Positions 16,856 through 29,490 are shown, numbered from the stretch's first letter. The stretch is DNA of 44,415 nt from Chryseobacterium gleum (GCA_945874695.1 CAMCHP010000020.1:1-44415), one strand, 5' to 3'. Notes: generated by a model from the sequence alone, not told the origin. A program made the numbers and translations.

Positions 16856-18043
16856 ATGGCTAAAGCACAATTCGACCGTTCGAAGCCGCACGTGAATATC
16901 GGTACCATCGGTCACGTTGACCACGGTAAAACTACTTTGACTGCAGCGATTACTAAAGTTCTCGCTGACAAAGGTTTTTCTGAGGCACGCAGCTTTGATC
17001 AAATTGACAACGCACCTGAAGAAAAGGAGCGCGGTATCACTATTAACTCTTCACACGTAGAGTACGCGACGGCTACCCGTCACTACGCTCACGTTGACTG
17101 TCCGGGTCACGCCGACTATGTAAAAAACATGGTTACAGGTGCTGCTCAGATGGACGGCGCTATCCTTGTGGTAGCTGCAACCGACGGACCAATGCCACAA
17201 ACACGTGAGCACATCCTTCTCGGTCGTCAGGTTGGCGTTCCACGTATCGTTGTGTTCTTGAATAAAGTTGACATGGTTGACGATGAAGAACTCCTCGAGC
17301 TTGTGGAAATGGAAGTACGCGAGTTGTTGAGCTTCTACGACTATGACGGTGATAACTCACCTGTAGTTAAAGGTTCTGCACTTGGCGGCTTGAATGGCGA
17401 TGACAAGTGGGTAGGCACCATCATGGAATTGATGGACGCAGTTGACACTTGGATCGAAATTCCACCACGTGACAACGAGAAGCCTTTCTTGATGTCTATC
17501 GAAGACGTGTTCACCATTACCGGTCGTGGTACTGTTGCAACAGGTCGTATCGAAACAGGAGTAATCAACTCTGGTGATCCAGTTGAGATCCTCGGTATGC
17601 AGGAAGAGAAAATGACATCTACCGTAACAGGTGTTGAGATGTTCCGCAAAATCCTCGATCGTGGTGAAGCTGGTGACAACGTAGGTCTACTCCTCCGTGG
17701 TATTGAAAAAACCCAAATCCGTCGCGGTATGGTTATCGCGAAGCCAGGGTCTATCAAGGCACGTCAGAAGTTCAAGGCTGAAGTTTACATCTTGAAGAAA
17801 GAAGAAGGTGGCCGTCACACGCCATTCCACAACAAATACCGTCCGCAGTTTTACTTCCGTACAACTGACGTAACAGGTGAGATCATGCTCGGCGAAGGCC
17901 GCGAAATGGTAATGCCTGGGGATAACGTGTCAATCGAAGTTCACTTGATCCAGCCAGTTGCGATGGATAAAGGTCTTCGCTTTGCAATCCGTGAAGGTGG
18001 CCGTACTGTAGGTGCAGGTCAGGTTACGGAGATCCTCGACTAA
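16856..18043 (+). CDS. tuf: Elongation factor Tu
   Basis: EF-Tu carries aminoacyl-tRNA to the ribosome as a GTP complex. The 395-residue protein has P-loop [10 protein letters not shown] (about residues 19-28), the switch I block [23 protein letters not shown], and the guanine-specificity motif NKVDMVDD. Domains 2 and 3 are complete to the usual end, [10 protein letters not shown]. It follows four tRNA genes and is probably processed from a shared transcript with them. No Shine-Dalgarno sequence precedes ATG 16856. Confidence 0.98.
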   Translation: MAKAQFDRSKPHVNIGTIGHVDHGKTTLTAAITKVLADKGFSEARSFDQIDNAPEEKERGITINSSHVEYATATRHYAHVDCPGHADYVKNMVTGAAQMDGAILVVAATDGPMPQTREHILLGRQVGVPRIVVFLNKVDMVDDEELLELVEMEVRELLSFYDYDGDNSPVVKGSALGGLNGDDKWVGTIMELMDAVDTWIEIPPRDNEKPFLMSIEDVFTITGRGTVATGRIETGVINSGDPVEILGMQEEKMTSTVTGVEMFRKILDRGEAGDNVGLLLRGIEKTQIRRGMVIAKPGSIKARQKFKAEVYILKKEEGGRHTPFHNKYRPQFYFRTTDVTGEIMLGEGREMVMPGDNVSIEVHLIQPVAMDKGLRFAIREGGRTVGAGQVTEILD

Positions 18044-18063
18044 GATTTTAAAATAGAATAAAC

Positions 18064-18099
18064 GGCAAAAGAAGGTGATCTCGGTCACCTTCTTTCGCC
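18064..18099 (+). terminator. Stem-loop between tuf and tRNA-Trp
   Basis: AAAGAAGGTGA (18068-18078) pairs with TCACCTTCTTT (18085-18095), and GGC/GCC extend the stem past one mismatch. There is no run of T beyond the arm, so this may act as a partial terminator, an RNA processing site or a 3' stabilising hairpin for tuf mRNA. Confidence 0.6.
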
Positions 18100-18105
18100 A
18101 TATTC

Positions 18106-18178
18106 ACGGGTGTAGCTCAATCGGTAGAGTAGTGGTCTCCAAAACCATTGGTTGTAGGTTCGAGTCCTGCCACCCGTG
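18106..18178 (+). tRNA. tRNA-Trp (anticodon CCA)
   Basis: Acceptor ACGGGTG pairs with CACCCGT, discriminator G. The anticodon stem GTGGT/ACCAT encloses CTCCAAA with anticodon CCA. The T-arm holds GGTTCGAGTCC. It lies 15 bases before secE, the usual place of tRNA-Trp in many bacteria. Confidence 0.96.
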
Positions 18179-18193
18179 CAAAAAAAGAAAGTG

Positions 18194-18412
18194 ATGGCAA
18201 ACATCAAATCATACATTGAAGAGTCATACCAAGAGCTGGTTTCGAAAGTTACCTGGCCATCATGGAAGGAGCTTCAAGAAGCATCAGTTCTCGTTTTCAT
18301 TGCATCATTGATGATCGCAGGCTTGGTTTTCGCTATGGACTATGTCTTTGGCGTGAACGATAGCGGTTCGATTTGGCAAGGTGTTATCGGATTTTTTTAC
18401 AAACTGCTCTGA
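18194..18412 (+). CDS. secE: Preprotein translocase subunit SecE
   Basis: The 72-residue short form has an amphipathic helix (YIEESYQELVSKVTWPSWKE) followed by one membrane helix (VLVFIASLMIAGLVFAMDYV). SecE holds SecY together in the Sec channel. The W-P-x-W-K pattern is diagnostic. ATG 18194 is chosen; an in-frame GTG at 18176 lies inside the tRNA-Trp 3' end. It is followed 26 bases later by nusG, the classical pair. Confidence 0.95.
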   Translation: MANIKSYIEESYQELVSKVTWPSWKELQEASVLVFIASLMIAGLVFAMDYVFGVNDSGSIWQGVIGFFYKLL

Positions 18413-18438
18413 CGGGCCTCTAAATAAGACGATGCCTC

Positions 18439-18990
18439 ATGGCTGATATCGAAAAGAAATGGTACGTGGTTCGCGCGATCAGCGGTAAAGAAAAGAAAGT
18501 AAAGGAACTGATCGAAAGTGAAATCAACGCACAAGGTCTTCAAGACTTTGTGGGCCAGGTACTCATTCCTACTGAAAAGGTCTATCAGATTAGAAATGGA
18601 AAAAAGGTGAGCAAAGAACGGAGTTACTTCCCGGGCTATGTCCTCCTTGAAGCTGCCCTCATTGGTGAAGTTCCGCATGTAATTCGAAATATTTCGAATG
18701 TGATCGGGTTCCTCGGTGGTGAAATCAAAGGCGAGCCAATTCCGCTCCGGTTGCAAGAGGTGAACCGTATCTTGGGTAAAGTCGATGAACTCGCTGAAAA
18801 TGGCGAAGAACTCAACATCCCATTCGTAATCGGCGAAACCATCAAAGTAATCGACGGACCATTCAACGGTTTCAACGGAACCATTGAAGAAATTAACGAA
18901 GAAAAGAAGAAACTGAAGGTCATGGTGAAGATCTTCGGAAGAAAAACACCTGTAGAGCTAGGCTACCTGCAAGTGGAGAAAGAAGCCTAA
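18439..18990 (+). CDS. nusG: Transcription termination/antitermination protein NusG
   Basis: The 183 residues consist of the NGN domain (KKWYVVRAISGKEKKVKELI, then RSYFPGYVLLEAAL and VIRNISNVIGFLG) and a C-terminal KOW domain (IGETIKVIDGPFNGFNGTIEEI). NusG binds RNA polymerase and links it to Rho or the ribosome. Location between secE and rplK is the standard one. Confidence 0.97.
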   Translation: MADIEKKWYVVRAISGKEKKVKELIESEINAQGLQDFVGQVLIPTEKVYQIRNGKKVSKERSYFPGYVLLEAALIGEVPHVIRNISNVIGFLGGEIKGEPIPLRLQEVNRILGKVDELAENGEELNIPFVIGETIKVIDGPFNGFNGTIEEINEEKKKLKVMVKIFGRKTPVELGYLQVEKEA

Positions 18991-19084
18991 TTATAAACGG
19001 ATGTAACAGCCGATTTTTCGTACAATGCCCATTTTTTAATGCTTCCCCTTGTACGATTGCGACTGATCATTTATACATAGACAA

Positions 19085-19522
19085 ATGGCTAAAGAAGTAG
19101 CTGCTTTTATTAAACTGCAAGTACGCGGTGGCGCTGCCAACCCGTCACCTCCAATTGGCCCTGCATTGGGTTCAAAAGGGGTGAATATCATGGAGTTCTG
19201 TAAGCAATTCAATGCGAGAACTCAAGATAAGCCTGGGAAGGTTTTGCCAGTAGTGATTACGGTTTACGGTGACAAGTCATTCGACTTCGTTATCAAAACC
19301 CCACCTGCTGCTGTTCAACTCATGGAATTGGCTAAACTTAAGGGAGGTTCAGGCGAACCTAACCGTAAGAAAGTCGGTGCCGTGTCGTGGGAGCAAGTGC
19401 GTGCAATTGCAGAAGACAAGATGCCTGATATGAATTGCTTTACCCTAGAGTCTGCCATGTCAATGGTAGCAGGTACTGCTCGGAGTATGGGTATACGTGT
19501 CGAAGGTGAACGTCCTTTTTAG
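19085..19522 (+). CDS. rplK: 50S ribosomal protein uL11
   Basis: The 145 residues show [36 protein letters not shown] and the C-terminal [13 protein letters not shown]. uL11 forms the GTPase-associated centre at 23S rRNA helices 43-44. The 94-base gap after nusG contains a weak -7-like TACGATTG (19052-19059) without a matching -33 element, so a separate promoter is uncertain. Confidence 0.97.
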   Translation: MAKEVAAFIKLQVRGGAANPSPPIGPALGSKGVNIMEFCKQFNARTQDKPGKVLPVVITVYGDKSFDFVIKTPPAAVQLMELAKLKGGSGEPNRKKVGAVSWEQVRAIAEDKMPDMNCFTLESAMSMVAGTARSMGIRVEGERPF

Positions 19523-19542
19523 TCAGATCAAAAGCAAAAGCA

Positions 19543-20238
19543 ATGGGAAGATTGACCAAAAAAAGAAAAGCGATCCTCGAGAAGTATGATCCAATCGCGA
19601 CATACTCCCTCGGTGAGGCAGCTTCGATCGTGAAAGAAATCTCAACGACGAAGTTCGACGCATCTGTGGATATCGCGGTTCGCCTTGGTGTTGATCCCAG
19701 AAAGTCTAACCAGATGGTTCGTGGAACCGTCTCACTGCCACATGGAACAGGTAAAGATGTTCGTGTGCTCGTGCTTTGTACTCCTGACAAGGAAGCAGAA
19801 GCAAAAGAAGCAGGCGCCGATTTCGTCGGGTTGGATGAGTATCTGACTAAGATCAAGGAGGGATGGACCGACGTGGATGTAATTATTACCGTCCCCAGTG
19901 TAATGGGCAAAGTAGGTGCCTTGGGCCGAATTCTCGGACCTCGTGGCCTCATGCCGAACCCGAAAACGGGAACCGTTACTATGGAGGTCGGAAAGGCTGT
20001 ACGTGATGTAAAAGCTGGTCGAATTGACTTTAAGGTAGACAAGTACGGTATCGTACACGCGTCGATCGGAAAAACGTCATTTCAAAGTAACATGTTGTCT
20101 GAAAATGCTGCAGAGCTCGTTCAAACACTTGTGAAAATGAAGCCAGCAGCTGCGAAAGGGACTTATATCAAAAGCATTAGTATTAGTGCTACGATGAGTC
20201 CTGGAGTAAAGGTTGAACCCAAATCAGTTACGGCTTAG
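19543..20238 (+). CDS. rplA: 50S ribosomal protein uL1
   Basis: The 231 residues include [53 protein letters not shown] and the C-terminal [17 protein letters not shown]. uL1 forms the mobile stalk near the E site. In other bacteria it represses its own operon by binding mRNA; no clear mimic of its rRNA site was identified here. It lies 20 bases after rplK. Confidence 0.97.
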   Translation: MGRLTKKRKAILEKYDPIATYSLGEAASIVKEISTTKFDASVDIAVRLGVDPRKSNQMVRGTVSLPHGTGKDVRVLVLCTPDKEAEAKEAGADFVGLDEYLTKIKEGWTDVDVIITVPSVMGKVGALGRILGPRGLMPNPKTGTVTMEVGKAVRDVKAGRIDFKVDKYGIVHASIGKTSFQSNMLSENAAELVQTLVKMKPAAAKGTYIKSISISATMSPGVKVEPKSVTA

Positions 20239-20261
20239 TAACTGGTAAAATTCTTCTACTT

Positions 20262-20783
20262 ATGACGCGTGAAGAAAAACACCAGATCATAGACGAGCTG
20301 CAAGCATTATTGGCAGAAGCTCCGGTCATTTACTTGACCGACGCATCTGAACTTAATGCGCTCGCAACCAGCCAGCTGAGAAGGGAGTGTTTCAAGAAAG
20401 ACATCCAAATGCGGGTGGTAAAAAATACCCTCCTGAAGATCGCAATGGATCGCACGGAAGGAAAAGATTTTTCACCCCTATATGATGAATGCTTAAAAGG
20501 CCAAACTGCATTGTTGTTCTCAACTGTAGGTAACCTCCCAGCACGACTCATAGAGGATTTCCGAAAGAAAAACCCAAAACCCTTACTCAAAGGCGCGTAT
20601 ATTGAAGAAGCTTGTTTCGTTGGTGACGACAAACTGAAAGCGCTGACTACACTCAAATCGAAGGAAGAAGTAATTGCTGACATCGTCGCATTGCTCCAGT
20701 CTCCTGCGAAGAATGTACTCGCGGCACTTCAGTCAGGTGGTCAAACGATCGCAGGCGTTGTTAAAACGCTTTCTGAGCGTTAA
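20262..20783 (+). CDS. rplJ: 50S ribosomal protein uL10
   Basis: The 173-residue stalk base protein binds 23S rRNA and carries the bL12 dimers. It has TREEKHQIIDELQALLAEAP, QLRRECFKKDIQMRVVKNTL, ALLFSTVGNLPARLIEDFRK and a C-terminal helix for bL12 binding (NVLAALQSGGQTIAGVVKTL). It starts 23 bases after rplA and precedes rplL. Confidence 0.96.
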   Translation: MTREEKHQIIDELQALLAEAPVIYLTDASELNALATSQLRRECFKKDIQMRVVKNTLLKIAMDRTEGKDFSPLYDECLKGQTALLFSTVGNLPARLIEDFRKKNPKPLLKGAYIEEACFVGDDKLKALTTLKSKEEVIADIVALLQSPAKNVLAALQSGGQTIAGVVKTLSER

Positions 20784-20821
20784 TTGTAATTTTTTGTTGA
20801 ACCCAGTTAATATCTAATAAA

Positions 20822-21202
20822 ATGGCGGATTTGAAAGCAATTGCCGAGGGCCTCGTAAACCTGACTGTAAAAGAAGTCAACGAACTCGCAGCAATCCTTA
20901 AAGACGAGTATGGCATCGAGCCTGCAGCTGCAGCTGCAGTTTTTGCCGGTCCTGTTGGTGGTGGTGACGCAGGTGCAGGCGTTGAAGAGAAAACCTCTTT
21001 CGACGTAATCCTGAAGAGCGCTGGCGCAGGTAAACTCGCTGTAGTGAAACTCGTGAAAGAACTTACAGGCCTCGGTCTGAAGGAAGCGAAAGAAGTCGTA
21101 GATAAAGCCCCTGCGCCGATCAAAGAAGGTGTGCCGAAGGATGAAGCAGAATCCCTCAAGTCACAACTCGAAGAAGCAGGAGCCGAAGTTGAGATTAAGT
21201 AA
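20822..21202 (+). CDS. rplL: 50S ribosomal protein bL12 (L7/L12)
   Basis: The 126 residues comprise the dimerising N-terminal helices ([20 protein letters not shown]), an Ala/Gly hinge around [17 protein letters not shown], and the globular C-terminal domain ([20 protein letters not shown]). It recruits translation GTPases. Start ATG 20822 is preceded by an A/T-rich, Shine-Dalgarno-free leader. A strong hairpin with a T-tract follows, before rpoB. Confidence 0.97.
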   Translation: MADLKAIAEGLVNLTVKEVNELAAILKDEYGIEPAAAAAVFAGPVGGGDAGAGVEEKTSFDVILKSAGAGKLAVVKLVKELTGLGLKEAKEVVDKAPAPIKEGVPKDEAESLKSQLEEAGAEVEIK

Positions 21203-21222
21203 GCTACCGCGTACGTTTTGAT

Positions 21223-21265
21223 AGGGTTTAGGCCAGGCCGCAGGTCAGGGCCTAAACCCTTTTTT
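21223..21265 (+). terminator. Attenuator-like terminator between rplL and rpoB
   Basis: AGGGTTTAGGCC (21223-21234) pairs perfectly over 12 bp with GGCCTAAACCCT (21249-21260), followed by T6. No consensus promoter is visible between it and rpoB ATG 21317, so it probably acts as partial attenuation, as known for the equivalent E. coli interval. Confidence 0.85.
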
Positions 21266-21316
21266 ACCCTATTCTAACCTGCATCGTTTTTTGTTGTACC
21301 CCTAGTATCCGCATAC

Positions 21317-24300
21317 ATGGCACTGGTCACACATACCCCCACTGGTCGCATTGATTTCTCTTCGTCGCGTCGAGATTTCGACTACCCGGATTTCCTTGAA
21401 ATCCAGTTGCGTTCGTTTCAAGAGTTTTTCCAACTCGAAACGAACCCCGAAGATCGAGCCAATGAGGGCCTCTTCAAAGTTTTCGCTGAGAACTTCCCGA
21501 TCTCCGATACCCGTAATCAGTTCGTACTCGAGTTCCTCGACTACTTTATTGACCCTCCTAGATACACCATTGATGAGTGTATCGAACGAGGACTGACCTA
21601 CAGTGTGCCGCTGAAAGCTAAGCTCAAACTTTACTGTACAGACCCTGAACACGAAGATTTTGAAACGATCGTGCAAGACGTGTATTTGGGCTTGATCCCA
21701 TACATGACTCCACGGGGTTCATTCGTTATAAATGGCGCTGAACGCGTGATCGTTAACCAATTGCACCGCTCGCCAGGGGTGTTCTTTGGGCAAAGCCGCC
21801 ACGCAAACGGTACAAAACTGTACTCTGCCCGAATCATTCCATTCAAAGGCTCATGGATTGAATTTGCGACAGACATCAACAGCGTGATGTACGCATACAT
21901 CGACCGTAAAAAGAAACTTCCTGTAACTACGTTGCTCCGTGCAATTGGTTACGAGAGTGATAAAGATATTCTCGAAATCTTCAACCTCGCTGAGGAATTG
22001 AAGGTGTCGAAAGCGGGCATTAAACGTGCGCAAGGACGTCGTCTCGCAGCCCGCGTTCTAAAAACTTGGATCGAAGACTTCGTTGACGAAGATACTGGCG
22101 AAGTGGTGTCGATCGAGCGTAACGAAGTGATTATCGATCGTGAAACTGTTCTCGATAAAGATCACGTAGAACAGATCCTCGAATCAGGTGCTAAAACTAT
22201 CATCCTACACAAGGAAGATGTGAACCAAGCTGATTATGCGATCATCTACAACACGCTTCAAAAAGATACTTCGAACTCTGAAAAAGAAGCAGTCGAATAC
22301 ATCTACCGCCAATTGCGTAACGCTGAGCCGCCAGACTTGGAAACGGCTCGTGGCGTAATCGATAAGCTCTTCTTCTCGGAGCAACGTTATGACCTCGGCG
22401 AAGTAGGACGTTACCGCATTAACCGTAAACTGGGCTTGGATGCTGGTATGGACGTTCGTACCTTGACCAAGGAAGATATTTTGATGATTATACGCTACTT
22501 GATCGACTTGGTGAATACCAAGGCCGATGTAGATGATATTGACCACTTATCAAACCGTCGCGTACGTACAGTTGGTGAACAACTTTACGCGCAGTTCGGC
22601 GTGGGTCTTGCACGAATGGCGCGTACCATCCGTGAACGTATGAATGTGCGTGACAACGAAGTATTTACTCCAACTGACTTGATCAATGCCAAGACCTTGT
22701 CTTCGGTGATCAACTCGTTCTTTGGAACGAACCAGTTGTCGCAATTCATGGATCAAACCAACCCACTTTCTGAAGTTACCCACAAGCGTCGTATTTCGGC
22801 ACTCGGGCCAGGCGGTCTCTCGCGTGAACGCGCCGGATTTGAGGTTCGTGACGTTCACTACACCCACTACGGTCGTTTGTGTACGATTGAGACCCCGGAA
22901 GGTCCGAACATCGGTTTGATTAGCTCGTTGTGTGTATTCGCGAAAGTGAATCGCCTCGGATTTATTGAGACCCCATATCGTAAGGTAGAATCAGGTGTTG
23001 TGCATTATGGTCAGGAAGCAGTAACTTATTTGTCGGCTGAAGAAGAAGACGAAATGATCATCGCCCAGGCTAATGCCAAGGTAGACAACAAAGGAAACTT
23101 CACCACCGAAACTGTAAAGGCCCGTTTGGAAGGTGATTTCCCTGTGGTTCCACCGAGCGATTTGAAATTGATGGACATCGCTCCAAACCAAATCGCGTCG
23201 ATCGCGGCTTCGTTGATTCCTTTCTTGGAACACGATGATGCGAACCGTGCCTTGATGGGATCAAACATGATGCGCCAGGCTGTGCCTTTGATGCGTCCTG
23301 AATCGCCGATTGTTGGTACAGGTCTCGAAGGTCGGGTAGCTCAAGATTCACGCGTGCTCCTCACCGCTGAAGGTGAAGGTACCGTTGTTTATGTTGATGC
23401 ACGCGAGATTCACATCCAATACCGAATGTCAGATGAAGACCGTTTGGTCTCATTTGAAGAAGATACCAAAGTCTACAACGTTACCAAGTTTACAAAAACC
23501 AACCAAGGGACCACCATTAACCTCACTCCAATCGTTGCACTCGGCCAAAAGGTCAATAAGGGCGATGTGTTGGTAGAGGGCTATGCTACCGAGAAAGGGG
23601 AGCTCGCTATTGGACGAAACCTCCAGGTTGCATTCATGCCTTGGAAAGGTTACAACTTCGAGGATGCGATCGTGATTTCTGAGCGTGTAGTGCGCGAAGA
23701 TATTTTCACATCGGTTCACGTTGATGAATATGTACTTGAAGTGCGTGATACTAAACGTGGTGTCGAAGAACTTACAGCTGATATTCCAAACGTTTCGGAG
23801 GAAGCAACACGTGACCTCGATGAAAACGGTTTGATCCGAATTGGTGCTGACGTTAAAGAAGGTGATATCCTTATTGGAAAGATCACACCGAAAGGTGAAA
23901 CCGATCCTTCGCCAGAAGAAAAACTGCTTCGAGCAATCTTCGGTGACAAAGCAGGTGATGTGAAAGATGCTTCGCTCAAGGTTCCACCTTCAAGCCGTGG
24001 TGTCGTTATCGATAAAAAACTCTTCTCTCGTGCGATGAAAGATCGCAAAGCGAAGGCTGCAGATAAAGCCCTTATCGATTCACTCGATAAAGACTACGAA
24101 AAAGAAGCAGCAGAGCTGAAGAAGGTTTTGGTTGAGAAATTGATGACTTTACTCAGTGGCAAGGCTGCGCAAGGGGTCTTTAACTACTACAAAGAAGAGC
24201 TCATCAAGAAAGGCGTAAAATTCACTGCTAAAGCTTTGCAAACGCTCGATTATTCAATCGTCAATGCAGATGCTTGGACGCGTGATGAAGACGTGAACGA

Positions 24301-25135
24301 CCTCGTGAAGCGTTTGATTCACAATTTTAACCTCAAGCACAATGACCTTCGCGGTGTTTACCAGCGCAAGAAGTTCCAGTTAACTGTTGGCGACGATTTG
24401 CCAGCGGGTATCATGAAACTGGCTAAAGTTTACATTGCTCAACGTCGTAAGTTGAAAGTAGGTGATAAGATGGCAGGTCGCCACGGGAACAAGGGTATCG
24501 TTGCGCGCATCGTGCGTGATGAAGACATGCCATTCTTGCCCGATGGATCTCCCGTTGACATCGTTTTGAACCCGCTCGGTGTACCTTCACGTATGAACTT
24601 GGGCCAGATCTATGAAACCGTTCTCGGTTGGGCTGGCAAGAAGCTTGGTGTGAAATTCTCAACACCAATTTTCGATGGTGCTTCAATTGACGATATCACC
24701 AAGTACAGCCGTGAAGCAGGTATTCCTGACTTCGGTGTTACTTACCTCTATGACGGTAGCACAGGTGAGCGTTTCGATCAGCCAGCTACAGTTGGTGTGA
24801 TTTACATGCTGAAGCTGAGCCACATGGTTGACGACAAAATGCACGCGCGTTCAATCGGTCCATACTCGCTTATTACGCAACAACCGCTCGGTGGTAAAGC
24901 ACAGTTCGGTGGTCAGCGTTTTGGTGAAATGGAGGTTTGGGCACTTGAAGCATTTGGTGCTGCACACATCCTGCAAGAAATCCTCACCGTGAAGTCTGAC
25001 GACGTAATCGGTAGGGCGAAGGCTTACGAGGCTATCGTTAAGGGTGAAACCTTGCCGATGCCAGGTATTCCTGAATCGTTCAACGTATTGTTGCACGAAC
25101 TACGCGGACTTGGCTTGACCATTTCCCTCGACTAA
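21317..25135 (+). CDS. rpoB: DNA-directed RNA polymerase subunit beta
   Basis: The 1272-residue subunit is full length. It starts [20 protein letters not shown] and ends with [13 protein letters not shown]. The rifampicin pocket reads [20 protein letters not shown] followed by ISALGPGGL, with the Asp, His and Ser at the common resistance positions in their sensitive state. Active-site and switch regions include [35 protein letters not shown] and [20 protein letters not shown]. It is separated from rplL by the attenuator hairpin and from rpoC by 38 bases. Confidence 0.98.
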   Translation: MALVTHTPTGRIDFSSSRRDFDYPDFLEIQLRSFQEFFQLETNPEDRANEGLFKVFAENFPISDTRNQFVLEFLDYFIDPPRYTIDECIERGLTYSVPLKAKLKLYCTDPEHEDFETIVQDVYLGLIPYMTPRGSFVINGAERVIVNQLHRSPGVFFGQSRHANGTKLYSARIIPFKGSWIEFATDINSVMYAYIDRKKKLPVTTLLRAIGYESDKDILEIFNLAEELKVSKAGIKRAQGRRLAARVLKTWIEDFVDEDTGEVVSIERNEVIIDRETVLDKDHVEQILESGAKTIILHKEDVNQADYAIIYNTLQKDTSNSEKEAVEYIYRQLRNAEPPDLETARGVIDKLFFSEQRYDLGEVGRYRINRKLGLDAGMDVRTLTKEDILMIIRYLIDLVNTKADVDDIDHLSNRRVRTVGEQLYAQFGVGLARMARTIRERMNVRDNEVFTPTDLINAKTLSSVINSFFGTNQLSQFMDQTNPLSEVTHKRRISALGPGGLSRERAGFEVRDVHYTHYGRLCTIETPEGPNIGLISSLCVFAKVNRLGFIETPYRKVESGVVHYGQEAVTYLSAEEEDEMIIAQANAKVDNKGNFTTETVKARLEGDFPVVPPSDLKLMDIAPNQIASIAASLIPFLEHDDANRALMGSNMMRQAVPLMRPESPIVGTGLEGRVAQDSRVLLTAEGEGTVVYVDAREIHIQYRMSDEDRLVSFEEDTKVYNVTKFTKTNQGTTINLTPIVALGQKVNKGDVLVEGYATEKGELAIGRNLQVAFMPWKGYNFEDAIVISERVVREDIFTSVHVDEYVLEVRDTKRGVEELTADIPNVSEEATRDLDENGLIRIGADVKEGDILIGKITPKGETDPSPEEKLLRAIFGDKAGDVKDASLKVPPSSRGVVIDKKLFSRAMKDRKAKAADKALIDSLDKDYEKEAAELKKVLVEKLMTLLSGKAAQGVFNYYKEELIKKGVKFTAKALQTLDYSIVNADAWTRDEDVNDLVKRLIHNFNLKHNDLRGVYQRKKFQLTVGDDLPAGIMKLAKVYIAQRRKLKVGDKMAGRHGNKGIVARIVRDEDMPFLPDGSPVDIVLNPLGVPSRMNLGQIYETVLGWAGKKLGVKFSTPIFDGASIDDITKYSREAGIPDFGVTYLYDGSTGERFDQPATVGVIYMLKLSHMVDDKMHARSIGPYSLITQQPLGGKAQFGGQRFGEMEVWALEAFGAAHILQEILTVKSDDVIGRAKAYEAIVKGETLPMPGIPESFNVLLHELRGLGLTISLD

Positions 25136-25173
25136 GCGCAGGCTTTATTTAATCACGACTCACAAGTTTCGAC

Positions 25174-28100
25174 ATGACACAGAAACAAGTAAATAGACTC
25201 AAAAGTGATTTCACCACAATCACGATTTCACTCGCTTCACCAGAGCAAATTCTCGAGCATTCGCACGGGGAAGTGCTGAAGCCAGAGACCATCAACTACC
25301 GTACCTATAAGCCGGAACGCGATGGACTCTTCTGCGAGCGAATTTTCGGTCCAGTAAAAGATTACGAATGCCACTGTGGTAAGTACAAGCGTATTCGCTA
25401 CAAAGGCATCGTTTGTGATCGCTGTGGTGTTGAAGTAACTGAAAAGAAGGTTCGCCGCGAGCGCATGGGACACATCCAATTGGTTGTGCCTGTTGCTCAC
25501 ATCTGGTACTTCAAGTCACTACCGAATAAAATCGGTTACCTCCTCGGTCTTCCAACCAAGAAGCTTGACCAAATCATCTACTACGAGCGCTACGTCGTTG
25601 TTCAAGCCGGACCGGCAGTCAACAAAGAAGGTGAGCCGCTTGCAGCATATGACTTCTTGACCGAAGAAGAGTACCTCGATATCCTCGATACACTTCCGAA
25701 AGAAAACCAATACCTCGACGACAAAGACCCGAATAAATTCGTGGCTAAAATGGGCGCTGAGGCATTGTATGATCTCTTGCAGCGATTAAATCTCGATGAG
25801 CTTTCTTACGACCTCCGTGCGAAAGCAGATATCGAAACTTCGCAGCAAAGAAAGAACGAAGCACTCAAGCGTTTGCAGGTTGTTGAGGCTTTCCGCGATG
25901 CTACAAGCCGCATTGATAACCGCCCTGAATGGATGGTCATTAAGGTTGTGCCTGTGATTCCCCCAGAACTTCGTCCGCTCGTTCCACTTGATGGTGGACG
26001 TTTCGCTACTTCTGACTTGAACGACCTCTACCGCCGTGTAATTATCCGTAACAACCGCTTAAAGCGATTGATGGAAATTAAAGCACCTGAGGTGATTCTC
26101 CGCAACGAGAAGCGTATGCTTCAAGAAGCGGTTGACTCGTTGTTCGATAACTCTCGTAAGTCAAGCGCGGTGAAAACGGAGTCGAATCGCCCGCTCAAGT
26201 CGCTTTCTGATAGCTTGAAAGGTAAGCAAGGTCGTTTCCGTCAAAACCTCCTCGGTAAGCGCGTTGATTACTCAGCACGTTCTGTAATCGTCGTAGGTCC
26301 TGAATTGAAATTGCACGAGTGTGGTTTGCCTAAAGATATGGCAGCCGAACTCTACAAGCCTTTCATCATTCGCAAGATGATCGAACGTGGCATCGTGAAA
26401 ACCGTAAAGTCAGCAAAGAAAATTGTTGACCGCAAAGAGCCTGTGGTTTGGGACATCCTGGAGAATGTTCTCAAAGGACACCCTGTGTTGCTCAACCGGG
26501 CCCCAACGCTCCACCGACTTGGTATCCAGGCGTTCCAGCCTAAATTGATCGAAGGAAAAGCGATTCAGCTGCATCCCTTGGTTTGTACGGCATTCAACGC
26601 CGACTTTGACGGTGACCAAATGGCGGTTCACTTGCCATTGGGTAACGCTGCCATCTTGGAAGCACAGCTTTTGATGCTAGCTTCGCATAACATCCTTAAC
26701 CCTGCCAACGGAGCGCCAATCACGGTTCCTTCGCAAGACATGGTCTTGGGTCTTTACTACATTTCGAAAGGCCGCCGTTCTTCAGAAGCATTGAAGATGA
26801 AAGGAGAGGGCATGACCTTCTACGGTGCTGAAGAAGTAATTATCGCATACAACGAAGGTCAACTTGACCTCCACAGCTACATCAACGTGCGTTGGCATGA
26901 TGCGGCAGGCAACGTTTCAACATTTGAAACAACGGCCGGTCGCGTACTTTTCAACGCCATCGTTCCTGAAGAAGTGGGGTATATCAATGAGCTTCTGACC
27001 AAAAAGTCGCTCCGTGATATCATTGGTAACATCCTCAAATCGGTAGGTGTTCCACGTGCTGTTAAGTTCCTTGACGACATGAAGAACATGGGCTTTACCA
27101 TGGCTTACAAAGGTGGTTTGTCGTTTAAATTGACCGATGTAATCATCCCGCCAGAAAAAGACCGCCTTGTAGCTGACGCTGAGACGAAGGTGCGTGAAGT
27201 GATGGATAACTACAACATGGGACTCATCACAAACAACGAGCGTTACAACCAGATCATTGACATCTGGACGCATACCAACTCGCGTTTGACAAATATTTTG
27301 ATGGATCGCCTCGAGAAAGACCACGACGGATTCAACTCGATGTACATGATGTTCCACTCAGGTGCACGTGGTTCGAAAGAACAAATTCGCCAGCTGTCTG
27401 GTATGCGTGGATTGATGGCCAAGCCTCAGAAATCTTCTGCAACGGGCGGACAAGACATCATCGAGAACCCAATCCTTTCGAACTTTAAAGAAGGCCTTTC
27501 GATTCTCGAGTACTTCATCTCAACCCACGGTGCGCGTAAAGGTTTGGCCGATACCGCACTTAAGACGGCGGATGCGGGTTACCTTACCCGTCGTTTGGTT
27601 GACGTTGCTCAAGACGTGATCATCACCGAAGAAGATTGTGGTACATTGCGTGGTTTGGTTGCTACAGCACTCAAGAAGAGTGATGAAGTGGTTGAATCGC
27701 TCTTTGATCGAATCATCGGTCGTGTGTCGGTGAACGATATCTACAACAACGACACAGGTAATATCATCGTTGAAGCCGGACAAGAGATTTCAGAGCAAAT
27801 CGCTGATGAAATTGGAGAGGCTGGCATTGACGAAGTGGAAATCCGTTCGGTACTCACATGTGAATCGAAAATGGGTGTATGTGCACGATGCTACGGACGT
27901 AACCTTGCAACCGGACGTCAAGTTCAGCGCGGTGAAGCTGTGGGCGTTATTGCCGCGCAGTCAATCGGTGAACCAGGTACACAGCTTACACTTCGTACTT
28001 TCCACGTAGGTGGTACGGCATCGCGTATCTCTGATGAGAATGATTTGCGTGCCCGCAGCACAGGCCGTCTAGAAATGGACGAGCTTCGTACTGTAGATCG

Positions 28101-29472
28101 CATGACTGCAGACGGTACACTTCAGAAAATTGTCGTTTCGCGTTCGACTGAAGTTAAAATCATCGATGACAAAACAGGCATCACCATTTCAACTTCGAAC
28201 CTCCCATACGGTGCAATATTGTATGTGAAAGACGGAGCTGAAGTGAAGAAGGGAGACCTGATTTGTACATGGGATCCATTCAACAACGTGATTGTGAGCG
28301 AAGCAGCGGGTACCGTTGTATTCGACGCAGTTGAAGAAGGTGTGACCTACCGCGTTGAGCAAGATGAGCAAACCGGCTTCCGCGAAATGGTTGTGATCGA
28401 GTCGCGTGACAAGAAGAAGAACCCAACAATCAACATCGTCGATAAGAAGAAGGAGATCCTCCGCGAGTACTCACTTCCAGTAGGAGCTCACGTTTCTGTT
28501 GGTCCTGGTGATAAGATCTCTGAAGGTCATATCCTCGCGAAGATCCCACGAATCACCGGTAAATCAGGCGACATCACGGGTGGTCTTCCACGGGTAACTG
28601 AACTCTTTGAAGCGCGTAACCCATCGAACCCTGCCGTAGTTTCTGAAATCGACGGTATCGTGAGCTATGGCAAAATCAAACGTGGTAACCGTGAGATTGC
28701 AGTAACTTCGAAAACAGGCGAGGTGAAGCGTTACTTGGTGCCGCTCTCTAAGCACATCCTTGTGCAAGAAAACGACTGGGTGAAAGCAGGTATGCAACTT
28801 TCTGATGGTGCAATTACACCATCTGATATCCTTGATATCGAAGGCCCGACCGCCGTGCAAGAATACATCGTGAATGAAATTCAAGAAGTATACCGCTTGC
28901 AAGGGGTGAAGATCAACGATAAACACTTCGAGGTTATCGTTCGTCAGATGATGAAGAAAGTAATCATCGAGGATCCAGGAGATACACGTTTCCTTGAGAA
29001 ACAAAGCGTAGAGAAAATCGACTTCATGGAAGAAAACGATCGCGTATATGGCATGATCGTAGTTACTGAGGCCGGTGAGTCAGATGTTCTGCGAAAAGGA
29101 CAAATTATCAGTGCGCGACGTTTGCGCGATGAAAACTCAATGCTCAAGCGCAAAGACAAGCAAGTAGCCGAAGGCCGTGATGCGCGTCCAGCGACAGCGC
29201 GTCCGTTGCTCCAAGGTATTACCCGAGCATCGCTTCAAACCAAGTCGTTCATCTCGGCAGCTTCCTTCCAGGAAACGACCAAGGTATTGAACGAGGCGGC
29301 AGTGAGTGGAAAGGTTGATTACCTACTTGGCCTCAAAGAGAATGTGATCGTAGGTCACTTGATCCCCGCAGGTACAGGAATCCGCAAGTTCCATCGGAAT
29401 GTTGTGGGCTCACAAGAAGAGTTCGATCGCCTTGCAAAACGCGCTGAATCATCTGTCGCAGATGAAGCGTGA
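25174..29472 (+). CDS. rpoC: DNA-directed RNA polymerase subunit beta'
   Basis: The 1432-residue subunit carries the N-terminal zinc site ([20 protein letters not shown]), the catalytic magnesium loop [15 protein letters not shown], the bridge-helix region [20 protein letters not shown] and the second zinc site ([14 protein letters not shown]). It ends with AESSVADEA. Length agrees with Bacteroidota beta' proteins. A clean intrinsic terminator 19 bases downstream ends the large translation/transcription block. Confidence 0.98.
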   Translation: MTQKQVNRLKSDFTTITISLASPEQILEHSHGEVLKPETINYRTYKPERDGLFCERIFGPVKDYECHCGKYKRIRYKGIVCDRCGVEVTEKKVRRERMGHIQLVVPVAHIWYFKSLPNKIGYLLGLPTKKLDQIIYYERYVVVQAGPAVNKEGEPLAAYDFLTEEEYLDILDTLPKENQYLDDKDPNKFVAKMGAEALYDLLQRLNLDELSYDLRAKADIETSQQRKNEALKRLQVVEAFRDATSRIDNRPEWMVIKVVPVIPPELRPLVPLDGGRFATSDLNDLYRRVIIRNNRLKRLMEIKAPEVILRNEKRMLQEAVDSLFDNSRKSSAVKTESNRPLKSLSDSLKGKQGRFRQNLLGKRVDYSARSVIVVGPELKLHECGLPKDMAAELYKPFIIRKMIERGIVKTVKSAKKIVDRKEPVVWDILENVLKGHPVLLNRAPTLHRLGIQAFQPKLIEGKAIQLHPLVCTAFNADFDGDQMAVHLPLGNAAILEAQLLMLASHNILNPANGAPITVPSQDMVLGLYYISKGRRSSEALKMKGEGMTFYGAEEVIIAYNEGQLDLHSYINVRWHDAAGNVSTFETTAGRVLFNAIVPEEVGYINELLTKKSLRDIIGNILKSVGVPRAVKFLDDMKNMGFTMAYKGGLSFKLTDVIIPPEKDRLVADAETKVREVMDNYNMGLITNNERYNQIIDIWTHTNSRLTNILMDRLEKDHDGFNSMYMMFHSGARGSKEQIRQLSGMRGLMAKPQKSSATGGQDIIENPILSNFKEGLSILEYFISTHGARKGLADTALKTADAGYLTRRLVDVAQDVIITEEDCGTLRGLVATALKKSDEVVESLFDRIIGRVSVNDIYNNDTGNIIVEAGQEISEQIADEIGEAGIDEVEIRSVLTCESKMGVCARCYGRNLATGRQVQRGEAVGVIAAQSIGEPGTQLTLRTFHVGGTASRISDENDLRARSTGRLEMDELRTVDRMTADGTLQKIVVSRSTEVKIIDDKTGITISTSNLPYGAILYVKDGAEVKKGDLICTWDPFNNVIVSEAAGTVVFDAVEEGVTYRVEQDEQTGFREMVVIESRDKKKNPTINIVDKKKEILREYSLPVGAHVSVGPGDKISEGHILAKIPRITGKSGDITGGLPRVTELFEARNPSNPAVVSEIDGIVSYGKIKRGNREIAVTSKTGEVKRYLVPLSKHILVQENDWVKAGMQLSDGAITPSDILDIEGPTAVQEYIVNEIQEVYRLQGVKINDKHFEVIVRQMMKKVIIEDPGDTRFLEKQSVEKIDFMEENDRVYGMIVVTEAGESDVLRKGQIISARRLRDENSMLKRKDKQVAEGRDARPATARPLLQGITRASLQTKSFISAASFQETTKVLNEAAVSGKVDYLLGLKENVIVGHLIPAGTGIRKFHRNVVGSQEEFDRLAKRAESSVADEA

Positions 29473-29490
29473 ACGCAATCAATATGAAAT

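Noticed and set aside
22700-22920. Possible rifampicin-resistance substitutions in rpoB
   Set aside because: The pocket residues at the common resistance positions (Asp, His, Ser) are the sensitive ones.
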